Under the pieces are notes generated by a model, which saw only the letters and a program-made list of their open reading frames with translations, was not told the DNA's origin and searched no databases. 64,000 bases of DNA from Promicromonospora umidemergens. GTDB lineage: Bacteria > Actinomycetota > Actinomycetes > Actinomycetales > Cellulomonadaceae. Below, in pieces: positions 50,759-59,607 of this stretch (its first letter is position 1; each line of letters starts with the position of its first letter). The position numbers and the translations under genes were made by a program. The stretch is taken from NCBI RefSeq assembly GCF_024171995.1, contig NZ_JAMTCT010000017.1, positions 62,001 to 126,000 of the forward strand, given 5' to 3'.

Positions 50759-51852
50759 CCCGGCGTGCCTGTCTGGTGTCCCTCGACGTGTGGGCACCGT
50801 GCCTGGATGGTCGCGGCCAGGTGGGCGGCGTCGCGCCAGACGAAGCCGAGCAGCGCCGAGCCCGTGGTGTGCATCCACGGTAGGCCTAGGAAGTAGAGGC
50901 CGGAGATGGTGCTGACGCCACGGTGGTGGGCGGGGCTGCCCGACTCGTCCAGGGCGCCCGGTATCTGGATCCACGAGAAGTCGGTGAGGAATCCCGTGGC
51001 CCAGACGACTGCGTCGACATTCAGAGTGGTGTCGTCGGCGAATCGGACCGACTCACCTTCGGCGTATGTGACCCGCTCGTGCAGTGCGACGCCGGCGGCG
51101 GTGAGCCGGCGCAGCGGTAGGCCGATCACGGTGCTGTCGTTGGCGCGCATCCGGCGACCGCGCCAGCTCTCGCCCGGGATGTCGAGGACACCGAGAACGT
51201 CCTGCCACCAGAAGAGGTCGCGGCCCAAGGGGCGCTGCGGCACGCTGACGTTGTGCTGACCCCGTGACAGGTGCACGTCACGGCCGCTGTGGACCAGCTC
51301 CAACGCGATCTGATAGCCCGAGTTCCCGCCACCGACAACCAGGATGGTCCCGTCGGGCAGCTGTGCCGGTCGCAGATACTCACTGCTGTGGAGCTGGGCG
51401 ACATGGCTCGAGAGGTCGTCGGATGACGCCGGGACGGACGGGGTCTGGAACGGACCAGTGGCCACCACGACGTGAGCGGCTTCCCATGGTCCCGCGGTCG
51501 TCTCCGCGCTGAACCCGCGTCCTGTCCGGCGCAGTGCCGTGACCCGCGTGCCGACCTCCACCGGGAGGTGCAGCTCAGCGGCGTACTCTTCGAGGTGGTG
51601 GGCGATCGTCTCCTTGCCGGGATAGGACCATGGCGGTACTGGCAGCGGCATACCGGGCAGGTGCGCGTAACGCGCAGGGGTGAACAGCCGCAGCGAGTCC
51701 CACCGCGATCGCCAGCTGTGCCCGACGCGGTCGCCCGCCTCCAGGATGGTGAACTCGCGGCCGGTGCGTCGCAAGCGCTCGCCCATCGACAGGCCTGCCT
51801 GGCCACCGCCGATGACCAAGACGTCGACCGTGCGGGTGACGGGGCGGGTCAC
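50746..51852 (-). CDS. Flavin-containing monooxygenase-like NAD(P)/FAD oxidoreductase
   Basis: A 368-residue flavoprotein of the CzcO/FMO-like group. The FAD motif VIGGGQAGLSMGERL lies near residue 14, the linker GHSWRSRWDSLRLFTPARY is typical of this group, and the NADPH-binding motif VVGGGNSGYQIALEL is mid-protein. ATGFLTDFSW is the late FMO/BVMO-type ATG motif. It may hydroxylate or oxidise a small organic substrate with NADPH and O2. The start is placed at GTG 51852; a TTG at 51915 is possible. It lies 150 bases downstream of an ECF sigma gene in the same direction. Confidence 0.85.
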   Translation of the reverse strand: MTRPVTRTVDVLVIGGGQAGLSMGERLRRTGREFTILEAGDRVGHSWRSRWDSLRLFTPARYAHLPGMPLPVPPWSYPGKETIAHHLEEYAAELHLPVEVGTRVTALRRTGRGFSAETTAGPWEAAHVVVATGPFQTPSVPASSDDLSSHVAQLHSSEYLRPAQLPDGTILVVGGGNSGYQIALELVHSGRDVHLSRGQHNVSVPQRPLGRDLFWWQDVLGVLDIPGESWRGRRMRANDSTVIGLPLRRLTAAGVALHERVTYAEGESVRFADDTTLNVDAVVWATGFLTDFSWIQIPGALDESGSPAHHRGVSTISGLYFLGLPWMHTTGSALLGFVWRDAAHLAATIQARCPHVEGHQTGTPGQFD

Positions 51853-52001
51853 GGTGCCGACAACCGTTCCATCACGCTTTCTGCCGTCTGTGCTCGGCCA
51901 CCGCAAGAGAAGCAACGGCCCAGCAGGCGGTCAAGACATCCCTGTGCCGAGATCATCGAGTACAAAGTACGCGGATTTTCGCTGGTGGGCCCGGAACGTC
52001 G

Positions 52002-52694
52002 TCAGCCACGGGACAACCCCAGCGATTCGCGCAGGCGGCCGAGGCCGTCGCGGATGTGGGCCGTGATGGTCGGGAGCCCTGCGTCGAGATGCTCGGCGAT
52101 CTCGCGGTAGGTGAGGCCGCCGTAGTATGCCTCGACGATGGCCGCGCGCTGTGTCGGGGCCAAGGAGTCGAAACAACGGCGCACGGATTCGCCCTCGGGC
52201 CGGCGCTCGAGCTTTTCGGCGGCGTAAGCATGAGCCACGTCCGCGACGGTCGCGTCGAGCTTGGGCTGGTTCATGTCCTGCCAGGACCGCTCGGCACGGA
52301 CGCGGTCCACCGCCCGCTGGCGAGCGATCATCGCGACCCAGGTGCTAGCAGAAGTGCGCGCGGGGTCGAACTGAGCAGCGGTCTGCCACACCTCCACCAT
52401 CACGTCCTGCGTCACCTCGGCAGCGTGATTCGGATCGGGCAGCACGCCGAGCGAGACGCCGAAGGCAAAAGGGGCCAGCGCGTCGTAGACCGGGCCGAAG
52501 ACCGCTGGGTCTGCGCCGGCGCACGCCACCAGGGCGGAGTCGACGGAACCCGGGGCCGGCGGGACCGGTGGCCTTCTGGATCGTTGCTTGACGCCCCGAG
52601 CGGTCCGTCGTACGGCCCGCCAGTACAGGCCTGTGAACTCGCTCAGGTCCGTCCTCCTCTTCGTGGCGGTGGGTGATGCTCTCCGATGCTGCAC
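52002..52694 (-). CDS. SigK-like ECF sigma factor
   Basis: About 230 residues. Region 2 is seen as FAFGVSLGVLPDPNHAAEVTQDVMVEVWQTAAQFD, and region 4 as FDSLAPTQRAAIVEAYYGGLTYREIAEHLDAGLPTITAHIRDGL. These match the SigK/ECF19 group. The anti-sigma RskA gene that usually follows is absent; a flavin monooxygenase follows instead. The start is uncertain: GTG 52694 is in frame, but GAGGAGGACGG lies just before a CTG at 52646 (LSEFTGLYW), which may be the true start. The longer frame to 52853 lacks coding support. Confidence 0.85.
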   Translation of the reverse strand: MQHRRASPTATKRRTDLSEFTGLYWRAVRRTARGVKQRSRRPPVPPAPGSVDSALVACAGADPAVFGPVYDALAPFAFGVSLGVLPDPNHAAEVTQDVMVEVWQTAAQFDPARTSASTWVAMIARQRAVDRVRAERSWQDMNQPKLDATVADVAHAYAAEKLERRPEGESVRRCFDSLAPTQRAAIVEAYYGGLTYREIAEHLDAGLPTITAHIRDGLGRLRESLGLSRG

Positions 52695-53006
52695 CGTCGA
52701 GCGAGACCGCGCATCTGGGCGAGCGCTCCGTTCCTGTCCGCCTCCGCCCGCCGCCCACCGGGGAGGAGCGAGGCCGTGGACGTCAACGAGCTGCTGGACC
52801 CTGCGCCCGAGCGGGGAACCGCCCAGGTCAGCCGTGTGTCGGTGTCGCGTCACACACGACCTGCTTCGGCGTCATACCGACCTCCATACGGAAGCGGTCA
52901 CCCTGGTGCCGTCGACTCCACCCGAGCTCGGCCGCCAGGAACCCGATCTCGACCTGACCGCGGTGAATGTGAGCCGCGAAGGGCTCGGTTCACATCCACC
53001 AGAGAT

Positions 53007-53981
53007 TCAGACAATGGTGTAGGCCTCCGCCAGCTCCGAGACGGCACGCGCCATCTCCGTGCGGGCTTCCGGAGGCCCAGCCACCTGGACATCGGCGCCG
53101 AACTGGAGCAGGTGACGGACGGCCTCCACGACGGGATAGAGCATCTCGACCTGTAGCCACTCCGTGTCCGGCTCCGTGTCCGGCTCCGAGACCGGTGGCC
53201 CGGTGAAGTAGGTGCCGGCGATGCGAGTCACCATGTCCAGGCGCGTGCGCCGCAGCCGGACGGCGACCCGGACGCCGCCACTTCGATCCTCGACCTCGCG
53301 GCGCAGATCCTGCCAGACATGGACCAGCTCAGTTCCGGGCCGGCGGCGCGCCTCGGTCTCGGCGACGCTGACCGCTGACAGCCGGTCGGTGCGGAAGAGC
53401 CGCGGCGTGCCGCCGTGGTCGGCGACCAGGTACCAGGTGCCGGCCTTGGCCACCAGCCCGTAGGGGTCCACTGTGTACGAGCGGAGCACGGCCTGGCCGC
53501 TGTGGCGATAGCGGATGCGTAGCCGACGATCGCTCAGGACCGCGGCGTACAAGGCTTCCAGGTCGGTCTCGTGGCTGGCGGGGGCGTACCAGCGGTCAGG
53601 GTCGACAAGGATGCGTCGCCTGGTCAGCTCAGCCACTGGACGGTGCGGTGCGGGTAGTGCGGCCATCACTTTGCGCAGCGCGGAGCCGAGAGCCTGGTCG
53701 AGCCCGAGTGCTGAGTGGGCGCTCTGCGAGGCCAGCACGAACAGCGCACGTGACTCGTCGGTCGTCAGACCGGTGACGTCGGTCCGGAACCCGGCCAGGA
53801 GCCGGATGCCGCCGGCTCTGCCCCGCTCCGCATACACCGGGACACCAGCCGCCGACAGCGCTTCGACGTCGCGGTAGATGGTGCGCTGCGAAACCTCCAG
53901 CCGCTCGGCCAGCTCCTTCGCGGAGACCTGGTCACGGTGCTGGAGCAGCAGCATGATCGACAGAAGGCGGTCGAACTTCAC
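53007..53981 (-). CDS. WYL-domain transcriptional regulator
   Basis: A 324-residue regulator. An HTH_11 winged helix opens it (DRLLSIMLLLQHRDQVSAKELAERLEVSQRTIYRDVEALSAAGVPVYAE). The WYL ligand domain follows from about 135 (SYTVDPYGLVAKAGTWYLVADH), then the WCX-like C-terminal domain. Near residue 275 the motif EPDTEPDTE comes from a short tandem repeat. GTG 53981 fits a leaderless mRNA from -10 TATTAT (53993-53988). It is divergent from a flavoprotein gene and probably controls it through the palindrome at 53990-54012. Confidence 0.88.
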   Translation of the reverse strand: MKFDRLLSIMLLLQHRDQVSAKELAERLEVSQRTIYRDVEALSAAGVPVYAERGRAGGIRLLAGFRTDVTGLTTDESRALFVLASQSAHSALGLDQALGSALRKVMAALPAPHRPVAELTRRRILVDPDRWYAPASHETDLEALYAAVLSDRRLRIRYRHSGQAVLRSYTVDPYGLVAKAGTWYLVADHGGTPRLFRTDRLSAVSVAETEARRRPGTELVHVWQDLRREVEDRSGGVRVAVRLRRTRLDMVTRIAGTYFTGPPVSEPDTEPDTEWLQVEMLYPVVEAVRHLLQFGADVQVAGPPEARTEMARAVSELAEAYTIV

Positions 53982-53989
53982 CCGCACAT

Positions 53990-54012
53990 AATATGACAGC
54001 AGGCGTCATATT
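53990..54012. promoter_or_regulatory. WYL regulator operator and divergent promoter
   Basis: AATATGAC at 53990-53997 and GTCATATT at 54005-54012 are perfect 8-base arms around a 7-base spacer, matching TGAC-n-GTCA sites of YafY/WYL regulators. The site overlaps the regulator's -10 box TATTAT, so autorepression is likely; it is 46 bases before the flavoprotein start. Confidence 0.68.
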
Positions 54013-54057
54013 TGCGCTCCATGCTCGCTCCTGTCGGCACTACCAAGGAGCGGAACT

Positions 54058-55791
54058 GTGGAACGTCATCTCATCAACACCCTTGCCGCAGCAATCGAGG
54101 GCCCCGTGCTGTTGCCGGGCCAGGACGGCTACGACGAGGAACGGACAGGCTTCAACCTGGCCGTGCGGCACCACCCCGACGTGATCGTCGGGGCCACGCA
54201 GACGAAGGACGTGGTCGCAGCCGTGGCCTTCGCTGCCGAGCAGGGTCTGCCGGTAGCCGTCCTGGGCACCGGACACGGCTCCTCGACGGCTGCCGAGGGC
54301 GGGCTGCTCATCACCACGCGACGGATGTCCACCGTCCACGTCGACCCGGAGACCCGCCGCGCACGCGTCGGGGCCGGCGCCCGTTTCGAGCATGTCGTGC
54401 CTGAGGCGGCCCGGTACGGACTGGCACCCTTGAACGGATCGGCCCCGCACGTAGGGGTGGTCGGCTACACCCTCGGCGGAGGGCTCCCGCTGCTCGGACG
54501 CAGCCACGGCTGGGCGGCAGACCAGGTGGCAGCCATGGACGTGGTGACCGCCGACGGACGGCTGCACCACGTCACCCCGGCCGGCGAACCGGACCTGTAC
54601 TTCGCGCTGCTCGGGGGGCGGGACAACTTCGGCGTCGTCACACAGATGGAATTCGGCCTGGTCCCGGTCGCTCGGCTCTTCGGCGGCGGGCTCTTCTTCG
54701 ACGCCGGACAGACGCCCGGCCTGCTGGCGGCGTACCGGGAGTGGGCCGCCACCGTGCCGGACGAGATGAACTCGTCCGTCGCGCTCATTCCGTTCCCCGA
54801 CGACCCGCAGGTGCCCGAACCCCTGCGCGGGCGGCACGTCTGGCACCTGCGGATCGCCTTCACCGGTTCCCCCGAGGACGGTGCCCGCATCGTCGCGCCG
54901 CTCCGCCAGGTCGGCTCGCTGCTGCTGGAGACCCTGCACGACATGCCCTACGAGCAGAGCGCCGAGATCCACGACGACCCACCGGTGCCCATGCCGTGGG
55001 CGGCCGACGACGCCCTCTTGTCGGACCTGGACGACGACGCGGTCCGGACGATCCTCGAGCACGCAGGCCCCGGAGCGGACCTGCCCGTCATCGTGGAGCT
55101 CCGCCACCTCGGCGGCACGCTGGCCCGCCGAGCCGAGCACCCGAACGCCGTCGGCCACCGCGAAGCGCGCTTCATGCTGGCCGCGCTGGTCCCCTTGACC
55201 GGCGTCTCTCCCGCCGACGCACAGGCCCACCTCGAGCGCCTGTTCACAGACCTGGAGCCTTGGACGAGCGGCCGGTTCCTCAACTTCATGGGCCACGGCG
55301 CCGCCGCCCGTCAGGACCTGGTCGCCACCGCGTACACCTCGGCCGACCACAGGCGGCTCACCGCCCTGAAGGAGGAGTACGACCCCGGGAACGTCTTTCG
55401 CCTCAACTACAACATCCCGCCGCGCGCCCCCGGCCCAGACCTGCCCACGACCACGACGGAGCAGTCCGTCACGTTCATCAACATCTTCGAGATCTCGGCG
55501 GAGCATCACGACGCGTTCATCGCCCAGTGGGAGCGACGCGCCGCGCTCATGAGCACCAAGCCAGGATTCATCGACTCCCGGCTCCATCGGGCTCGTTCGT
55601 CGCAGACCCGGTTCCAGCTCGTCAACGTGTCCCACTGGGCAAGCCAGGAGGCCCTCGACGCCGCCGGTACGGACCCTGAGTTCCGTGAACGCACCCAGGC
55701 CGCGCGAGAGAGCTCGGACACACCGGTCATCTCGAGCCCTGGCCTGTACGACGTCGCGGTCGCGCTCTCCCCCGCGGAGAACCCGACGTAG
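54058..55791 (+). CDS. Berberine-bridge-type FAD oxidoreductase fused to an ABM monooxygenase domain
   Basis: A 577-residue two-part protein. Residues about 30-200 are an FAD_binding_4 (PCMH/VAO) domain (VAVLGTGHGSSTAAEGGLLI, APHVGVVGYTLGGGLPLLGRSHG), with a substrate domain after it and the BBE tail YDPGNVFRLNYNIPP near 440-455. This portion is a complete BBE-like oxidase. From about 475 to 570 follows an antibiotic biosynthesis monooxygenase fold (TFINIFEISAEHHDAFIAQWERRAALMSTKPGFIDSRLHRA). ABM proteins are usually independent cofactor-free monooxygenases, so the fusion suggests two oxidation steps on one substrate. GTG 54058. Controlled probably by the divergent WYL protein. Confidence 0.87.
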   Translation: MERHLINTLAAAIEGPVLLPGQDGYDEERTGFNLAVRHHPDVIVGATQTKDVVAAVAFAAEQGLPVAVLGTGHGSSTAAEGGLLITTRRMSTVHVDPETRRARVGAGARFEHVVPEAARYGLAPLNGSAPHVGVVGYTLGGGLPLLGRSHGWAADQVAAMDVVTADGRLHHVTPAGEPDLYFALLGGRDNFGVVTQMEFGLVPVARLFGGGLFFDAGQTPGLLAAYREWAATVPDEMNSSVALIPFPDDPQVPEPLRGRHVWHLRIAFTGSPEDGARIVAPLRQVGSLLLETLHDMPYEQSAEIHDDPPVPMPWAADDALLSDLDDDAVRTILEHAGPGADLPVIVELRHLGGTLARRAEHPNAVGHREARFMLAALVPLTGVSPADAQAHLERLFTDLEPWTSGRFLNFMGHGAAARQDLVATAYTSADHRRLTALKEEYDPGNVFRLNYNIPPRAPGPDLPTTTTEQSVTFINIFEISAEHHDAFIAQWERRAALMSTKPGFIDSRLHRARSSQTRFQLVNVSHWASQEALDAAGTDPEFRERTQAARESSDTPVISSPGLYDVAVALSPAENPT

Positions 55792-55820
55792 TCGCAGCAC
55801 CAGGACCTCGCTCACGTAGC

Positions 55821-57074
55821 TCAACTCTTCGATGCATGCCGATCACGCTCTGGCGCGGGCCCCGTCGCGGCACGGTGGCGCTCCTGGGGGCCCGACGTGG
55901 GGAACACCAGTGCGAAGGTCGCGCCGGACCCGGGAGCGCCGTCGATCGTCAACGTACCGCCGTGGGCGCTGATGATCTCGTTGACGAGTGCGAGGCCGAG
56001 TCCGAGGCGTATCCTGCCCGCTTCCTTCTTCGATCCGCGGCGGAACCGTTTGATCAGCTCACGCGCGAGAGCTGGGTCGAGACCTTCGCCGTCGTCGATC
56101 ACGGCGAGGCCAACCTCGGTGCTGCGTGATCGCAGGGCGATCACGACTCGGCCGCCCGGGCGCACGTGTGCCAACGCATTGTCGACGAGGGAGGAGACCG
56201 CGCGTCGCAGGGCGCTGGTGGTGCCCTTGACGACGTAGCTGGTGTCGGGTCGGGCGTCGACAAGGAGCTCGACGCCCGCGAGCTCGGCCCGGGCGGCGAA
56301 CGAGGCTCGCACCTCCTGCGCGAGAGCGTTCAGGTCGACGGGCACCCGGGGGAGCGGCCGGTGCTGGATCTCCGCGGTGAGAAGAAGGTCGTCGACGACC
56401 TCTGCAGCGATCTTGGCGTCCTGGGCCAGCTGCTCCAGCTCCAGCCGCTGTGCCTGGTCGGCCGCCGATCCGCGGAGCAGAAGCTGGGCGCGGGTCAGCA
56501 CGATGGCCAGTGGAGTCCGAAGCTCGTGGCTGACATCGGAGACGAAGTGTCGTTGCGACGCCAAGGCCTCGCCCAGCGAGCGGACGGCACGGCGGCCGAA
56601 TGCCCAGCCGAGCGCCGCGGATGCCAGGACGCCGAGGGCGCCGGCTGCCAGGGAGAACCGGGCGAGCCGTTCGGTCTCCTCCTGCTGTTCGACGAAGTTC
56701 ATGATGGCGGTGACGCGGGTGCCGTCGGCCGCTTCTCCGACATAGGCGAGGAACGGGTTGCCACAGATATCGACGCGCGACTGCCCGTCGGGCAGGCGTG
56801 CTGCGGTCTCGCGCACGTGGCGCTCCGGGCAGCTGGTGGGCATGCCGTCAAGGACCACGGTGTCGGTGCCGTCCAGGGTGACGTGGTGACTCCCGGCCTC
56901 GGCGACCTTGGCGTGCAGCTTGTTCTCGGACGCATCGCGCCGAGCCTCGAGACCGACCACGTACACCAGGGCGATCACCGCGGACACCACGATCGCGACC
57001 GCTGCGCCGGTCTGGAGCGCGACGGCCAGTGACGCCCTGCGCAGCAGCCTACGGTCGCTGATCGCAGCGCTCAC
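55821..57074 (-). CDS. Sensor histidine kinase
   Basis: A 417-residue membrane kinase. Two membrane helices (about 15-41 and 140-160) enclose an extracytoplasmic sensing loop of about 100 residues with two cysteines (SCPERHV, DICGNPF). The phosphoacceptor box is FVSDVSHELRTPLAI with His183. The ATP-binding lid is seen as LVDNALAHVRPGG and GEGLDPALARELIKRF. There is no obvious HAMP domain. GTG 57074 overlaps the response-regulator stop by 4 bases. The signal is unknown. Confidence 0.9.
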   Translation of the reverse strand: MSAAISDRRLLRRASLAVALQTGAAVAIVVSAVIALVYVVGLEARRDASENKLHAKVAEAGSHHVTLDGTDTVVLDGMPTSCPERHVRETAARLPDGQSRVDICGNPFLAYVGEAADGTRVTAIMNFVEQQEETERLARFSLAAGALGVLASAALGWAFGRRAVRSLGEALASQRHFVSDVSHELRTPLAIVLTRAQLLLRGSAADQAQRLELEQLAQDAKIAAEVVDDLLLTAEIQHRPLPRVPVDLNALAQEVRASFAARAELAGVELLVDARPDTSYVVKGTTSALRRAVSSLVDNALAHVRPGGRVVIALRSRSTEVGLAVIDDGEGLDPALARELIKRFRRGSKKEAGRIRLGLGLALVNEIISAHGGTLTIDGAPGSGATFALVFPTSGPQERHRAATGPAPERDRHASKS

Positions 57075-57739
57075 GCAGGCCCGAGCCGGTAGCCAAGGCC
57101 GCGTACCGTGCGGATCATGCCGTGGCCGAGCTTGCGTCTCAGGTAGTAGATGTAGGTGTCGACGGCGTTCGGGCTGTCCGCGTTCTGGAAGACCCGCCGG
57201 TGGAGCTCCTCACGGCTACGGACGCGGCCCGGGTTGGCGGCGATGACGCGCAGCAGCGCGCACTCCTTGGCGGACAGCTCGACGGGTTCGGCGCCGGGGG
57301 ACAGCACCCGGCGGGTCGAGACGTCGAGTGTGCGGCCGCCGAGATCGATCATGGGCGACGTGTCGGTGTGCCGGCGCAGGAGGGCGCGCAGGCGCGCCAA
57401 GAGCTCGTCGCTGTCGAAGGGTTTGACGACGTAGTCCTCAGCGCCGGAGTCGAGACCCTCTACCCGGTCCTCGGTGGTACCTCGTGCGGTGAGCAGCATC
57501 ATCGGCGTCGTGATCCCACGGCTGCGGAGGCGGCGGACCAGATCGACCCCCTCCATCGCGGGAAGCGTGCGATCGATGACCAGGGCGTCCCACCGGCCGG
57601 TCAGCCCGTTGTGCAGCCCGGCCTGGCCGTCGAAGACGGGTACCACCTCGTAGCTCTCCGCGGTGAGCAAGCGGACGAGCAGCTCCGAGAGGCGTCTGTC
57701 GTCCTCGACCAGCAGCACACGGCGAGCGTCGAGGTCCAT
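57071..57739 (-). CDS. OmpR/PhoB-type response regulator
   Basis: A 222-residue regulator. The receiver domain (1-115) has the acidic pocket VEDDRRL, phosphoacceptor Asp56 in VIDRTLP, and the conserved Lys in YVVKPF. The winged helix (about 130-222) includes ELSAKECALLRVIAANPGRVRSREELHRRVF and the recognition helix near NAVDTYIYYLRRKL. It leads the operon, with the kinase overlapping its end. It is divergent from the SulP locus, so that promoter may be a target. Confidence 0.92.
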   Translation of the reverse strand: MDLDARRVLLVEDDRRLSELLVRLLTAESYEVVPVFDGQAGLHNGLTGRWDALVIDRTLPAMEGVDLVRRLRSRGITTPMMLLTARGTTEDRVEGLDSGAEDYVVKPFDSDELLARLRALLRRHTDTSPMIDLGGRTLDVSTRRVLSPGAEPVELSAKECALLRVIAANPGRVRSREELHRRVFQNADSPNAVDTYIYYLRRKLGHGMIRTVRGLGYRLGPA

Positions 57740-57921
57740 GCGCCGATCGTCTCACCCGCGCTCTGAGGTTGCTCTGAGATTTGGTGCAGAGACTTGATCA
57801 CAGCCGGGACTTGTCGGTTCCCGGTCGCGATCCGTCGCGGGTCGCCGTGCACCTCACCTACCCAGCGTTTCGCACCACCGTTGACGACCGATGCGCTCAG
57901 GGGGCGCACAGGGGGTATCTG

Positions 57922-58002
57922 ATGCAGCATCTTCTCGACCACGCCCGTTCCTTCCCGAACCAGGTCGCCCAGCAGCGCGACCACGTCGAGGTGCTCGGGT
58001 GA
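57922..58002 (+). pseudogene. Possible truncated beta-carbonic anhydrase N-terminus ahead of SulP
   Basis: ATG 57922, after GGGGG at 57911-57915, opens 26 residues (MQHLLDHARSFPNQVAQQRD ... HVEVLG) whose stop overlaps the SulP start at 57999. The sequence resembles the opening helix of beta-carbonic anhydrases that are often linked to SulP bicarbonate/sulfate transporters. The rest, including the zinc site, is absent. It could also be a leader peptide that couples translation. The identification is from memory and weak. Confidence 0.35.
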
Positions 58003-59492
58003 GCGCCCTTCGGAGCGCGGCGGCGCACGCGCCGTCGTCGAGGCGCGGGACGTTCCTGGCCGACCTGACCGCGTCATTCGTGGTCTTCCTGGTCGCGGTG
58101 CCGCTGTGCGTGGGGGTGGCCGTCGCCTCCGGCGTACCGGCCGAGCTGGGCCTGGTTACCGGCATAGTCGGTGGCCTGGTCACCGGGTTCCTCCCCGGCA
58201 GCAGCCTGCAGGTCAGCGGCCCGGCTGCCGGACTGACGGTGCTGGTCTACCAGGCGGTGCAGCAGTTCGGCATCTCGGCGCTGGGGGTCCTGGTGCTCGC
58301 CACCGGGCTGCTCCAGCTCATGATGGGTGCGCTCCGTCTGGGCCGCTGGTTCCGGGCCATCTCGGTCTCCGTCGTCGAGGGGATGCTCGCGGGGATCGGG
58401 CTGGTGCTGATCGCCGGTCAGCTCTACGCCATGGCGGGGCTCAGCGCGCCCAGCGAAAGTCTCGCGAAGATCGTCGGACTTCCCGGCATGCTCGTCGACA
58501 CGTGGGGCTCCGGGACCGCACTGACGTCGTTGGTGCTCGGCCTGGGCACGATCGTCGTGCTCGTCCTGTGGAAGAAGATGCCACAGCGGTTGCGGGCCGT
58601 ACCCGCGCCCCTGGCCGCGGTCGGGTTGGCGATCGTCGCCGGCGCGCTGCTCGGGCCGTCGGTGGACAAGGTAGAAGTCCATGGTCTGCTGGATTCGATC
58701 CAACCGCCCGGCCTCAGCGACTTCAGCCGGCTCGCCGAGCTCGGAGTGATCGGCACGATCCTCGCCTTCACGCTGATCGCCTCGGCCGAGAGCCTGTTCA
58801 GCGCCGCCGCCGTGGACCGCCTCCACGACGGGCCACGGACGCGGTACAACCAGGAGCTCATGGCGCAAGGAGCAGGCAACGCCGTATGCGGTGTGCTCGG
58901 TGCCTTGCCGCTCACAGCGGTCATCGTCCGCAGCGCGGCCAACGTTCACGCCGGTGCGAGGACAAAGGCCTCCCGGGTGCTGCACGGGGTCTGGCTGCTG
59001 CTCTTCGCCGCTCTGGTGCCTGCGGCTCTCGGCCTCATCCCTGTTGCGGCTCTGGCTGCGGTGCTGGTGCACGCCGGGATCAAGCTGATCCCGCTGGCGG
59101 AGATCCGTCAGCTGTGGCGTACGCACAGGGGCGAGGCGCTCGTCCTCATGGCGACCGCGCTCGCGATCGTCTCGGTGGGCATGTTCGAAGGGGTGCTGGT
59201 CGGACTGGCTCTTTCGGTCGTCAAGACCGCCTGGGACACCTCCCGCGTGCACCTGGAGGTGAGCGACGAAGGCCACGACCCGCTCGTCGCGCGTCTGAGC
59301 GGCAGCGCGACGTTCCTGCGCCTGCCCAAGCTGCTCGACCAGCTGGAGGCCCTGCCTCAGGACCGGCCCGTCGAGGTCGATCTGTCCGGCCTGCACCATC
59401 TCGATCATGCCTGCCGCACCTCGCTGGAGAACTGGGCTGCGCGACACAGCGCCGAGAGCGTCCAACCGGTGCGGTTCGCTCGGGAGCTGTGA
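57999..59492 (+). CDS. SulP family anion transporter
   Basis: A 497-residue membrane protein with about 12 helices. SulP features are clear: LVAVPLCVGVAVASGVPAELGLVTGIVGGLVTG, SGPAAGLTVLV, and ASAESLFSAAAVDRLHDGPRTRYNQELMAQGAGNAVCG (helices 8-9 and the sulfate-permease-type loop). A STAS-like domain ends it (about 425-490). It should move sulfate, bicarbonate or another anion; the possible carbonic anhydrase stub before it favours bicarbonate, but this is weak. GTG 57999 has GAGGTG upstream. Divergent from the two-component system. Confidence 0.88.
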   Translation: MSALRSAAAHAPSSRRGTFLADLTASFVVFLVAVPLCVGVAVASGVPAELGLVTGIVGGLVTGFLPGSSLQVSGPAAGLTVLVYQAVQQFGISALGVLVLATGLLQLMMGALRLGRWFRAISVSVVEGMLAGIGLVLIAGQLYAMAGLSAPSESLAKIVGLPGMLVDTWGSGTALTSLVLGLGTIVVLVLWKKMPQRLRAVPAPLAAVGLAIVAGALLGPSVDKVEVHGLLDSIQPPGLSDFSRLAELGVIGTILAFTLIASAESLFSAAAVDRLHDGPRTRYNQELMAQGAGNAVCGVLGALPLTAVIVRSAANVHAGARTKASRVLHGVWLLLFAALVPAALGLIPVAALAAVLVHAGIKLIPLAEIRQLWRTHRGEALVLMATALAIVSVGMFEGVLVGLALSVVKTAWDTSRVHLEVSDEGHDPLVARLSGSATFLRLPKLLDQLEALPQDRPVEVDLSGLHHLDHACRTSLENWAARHSAESVQPVRFAREL

Positions 59493-59607
59493 GCGAGCGC
59501 CGGCGCGGAGCACACCGAGGTCGAGACGCTCGTGGTCTTGACCGGGTCGGGAGAGCAGGTCGCCGTCAGCACACCAGGAGTGGTGCTTGTCGACAACGCG
59601 GTGTCAG

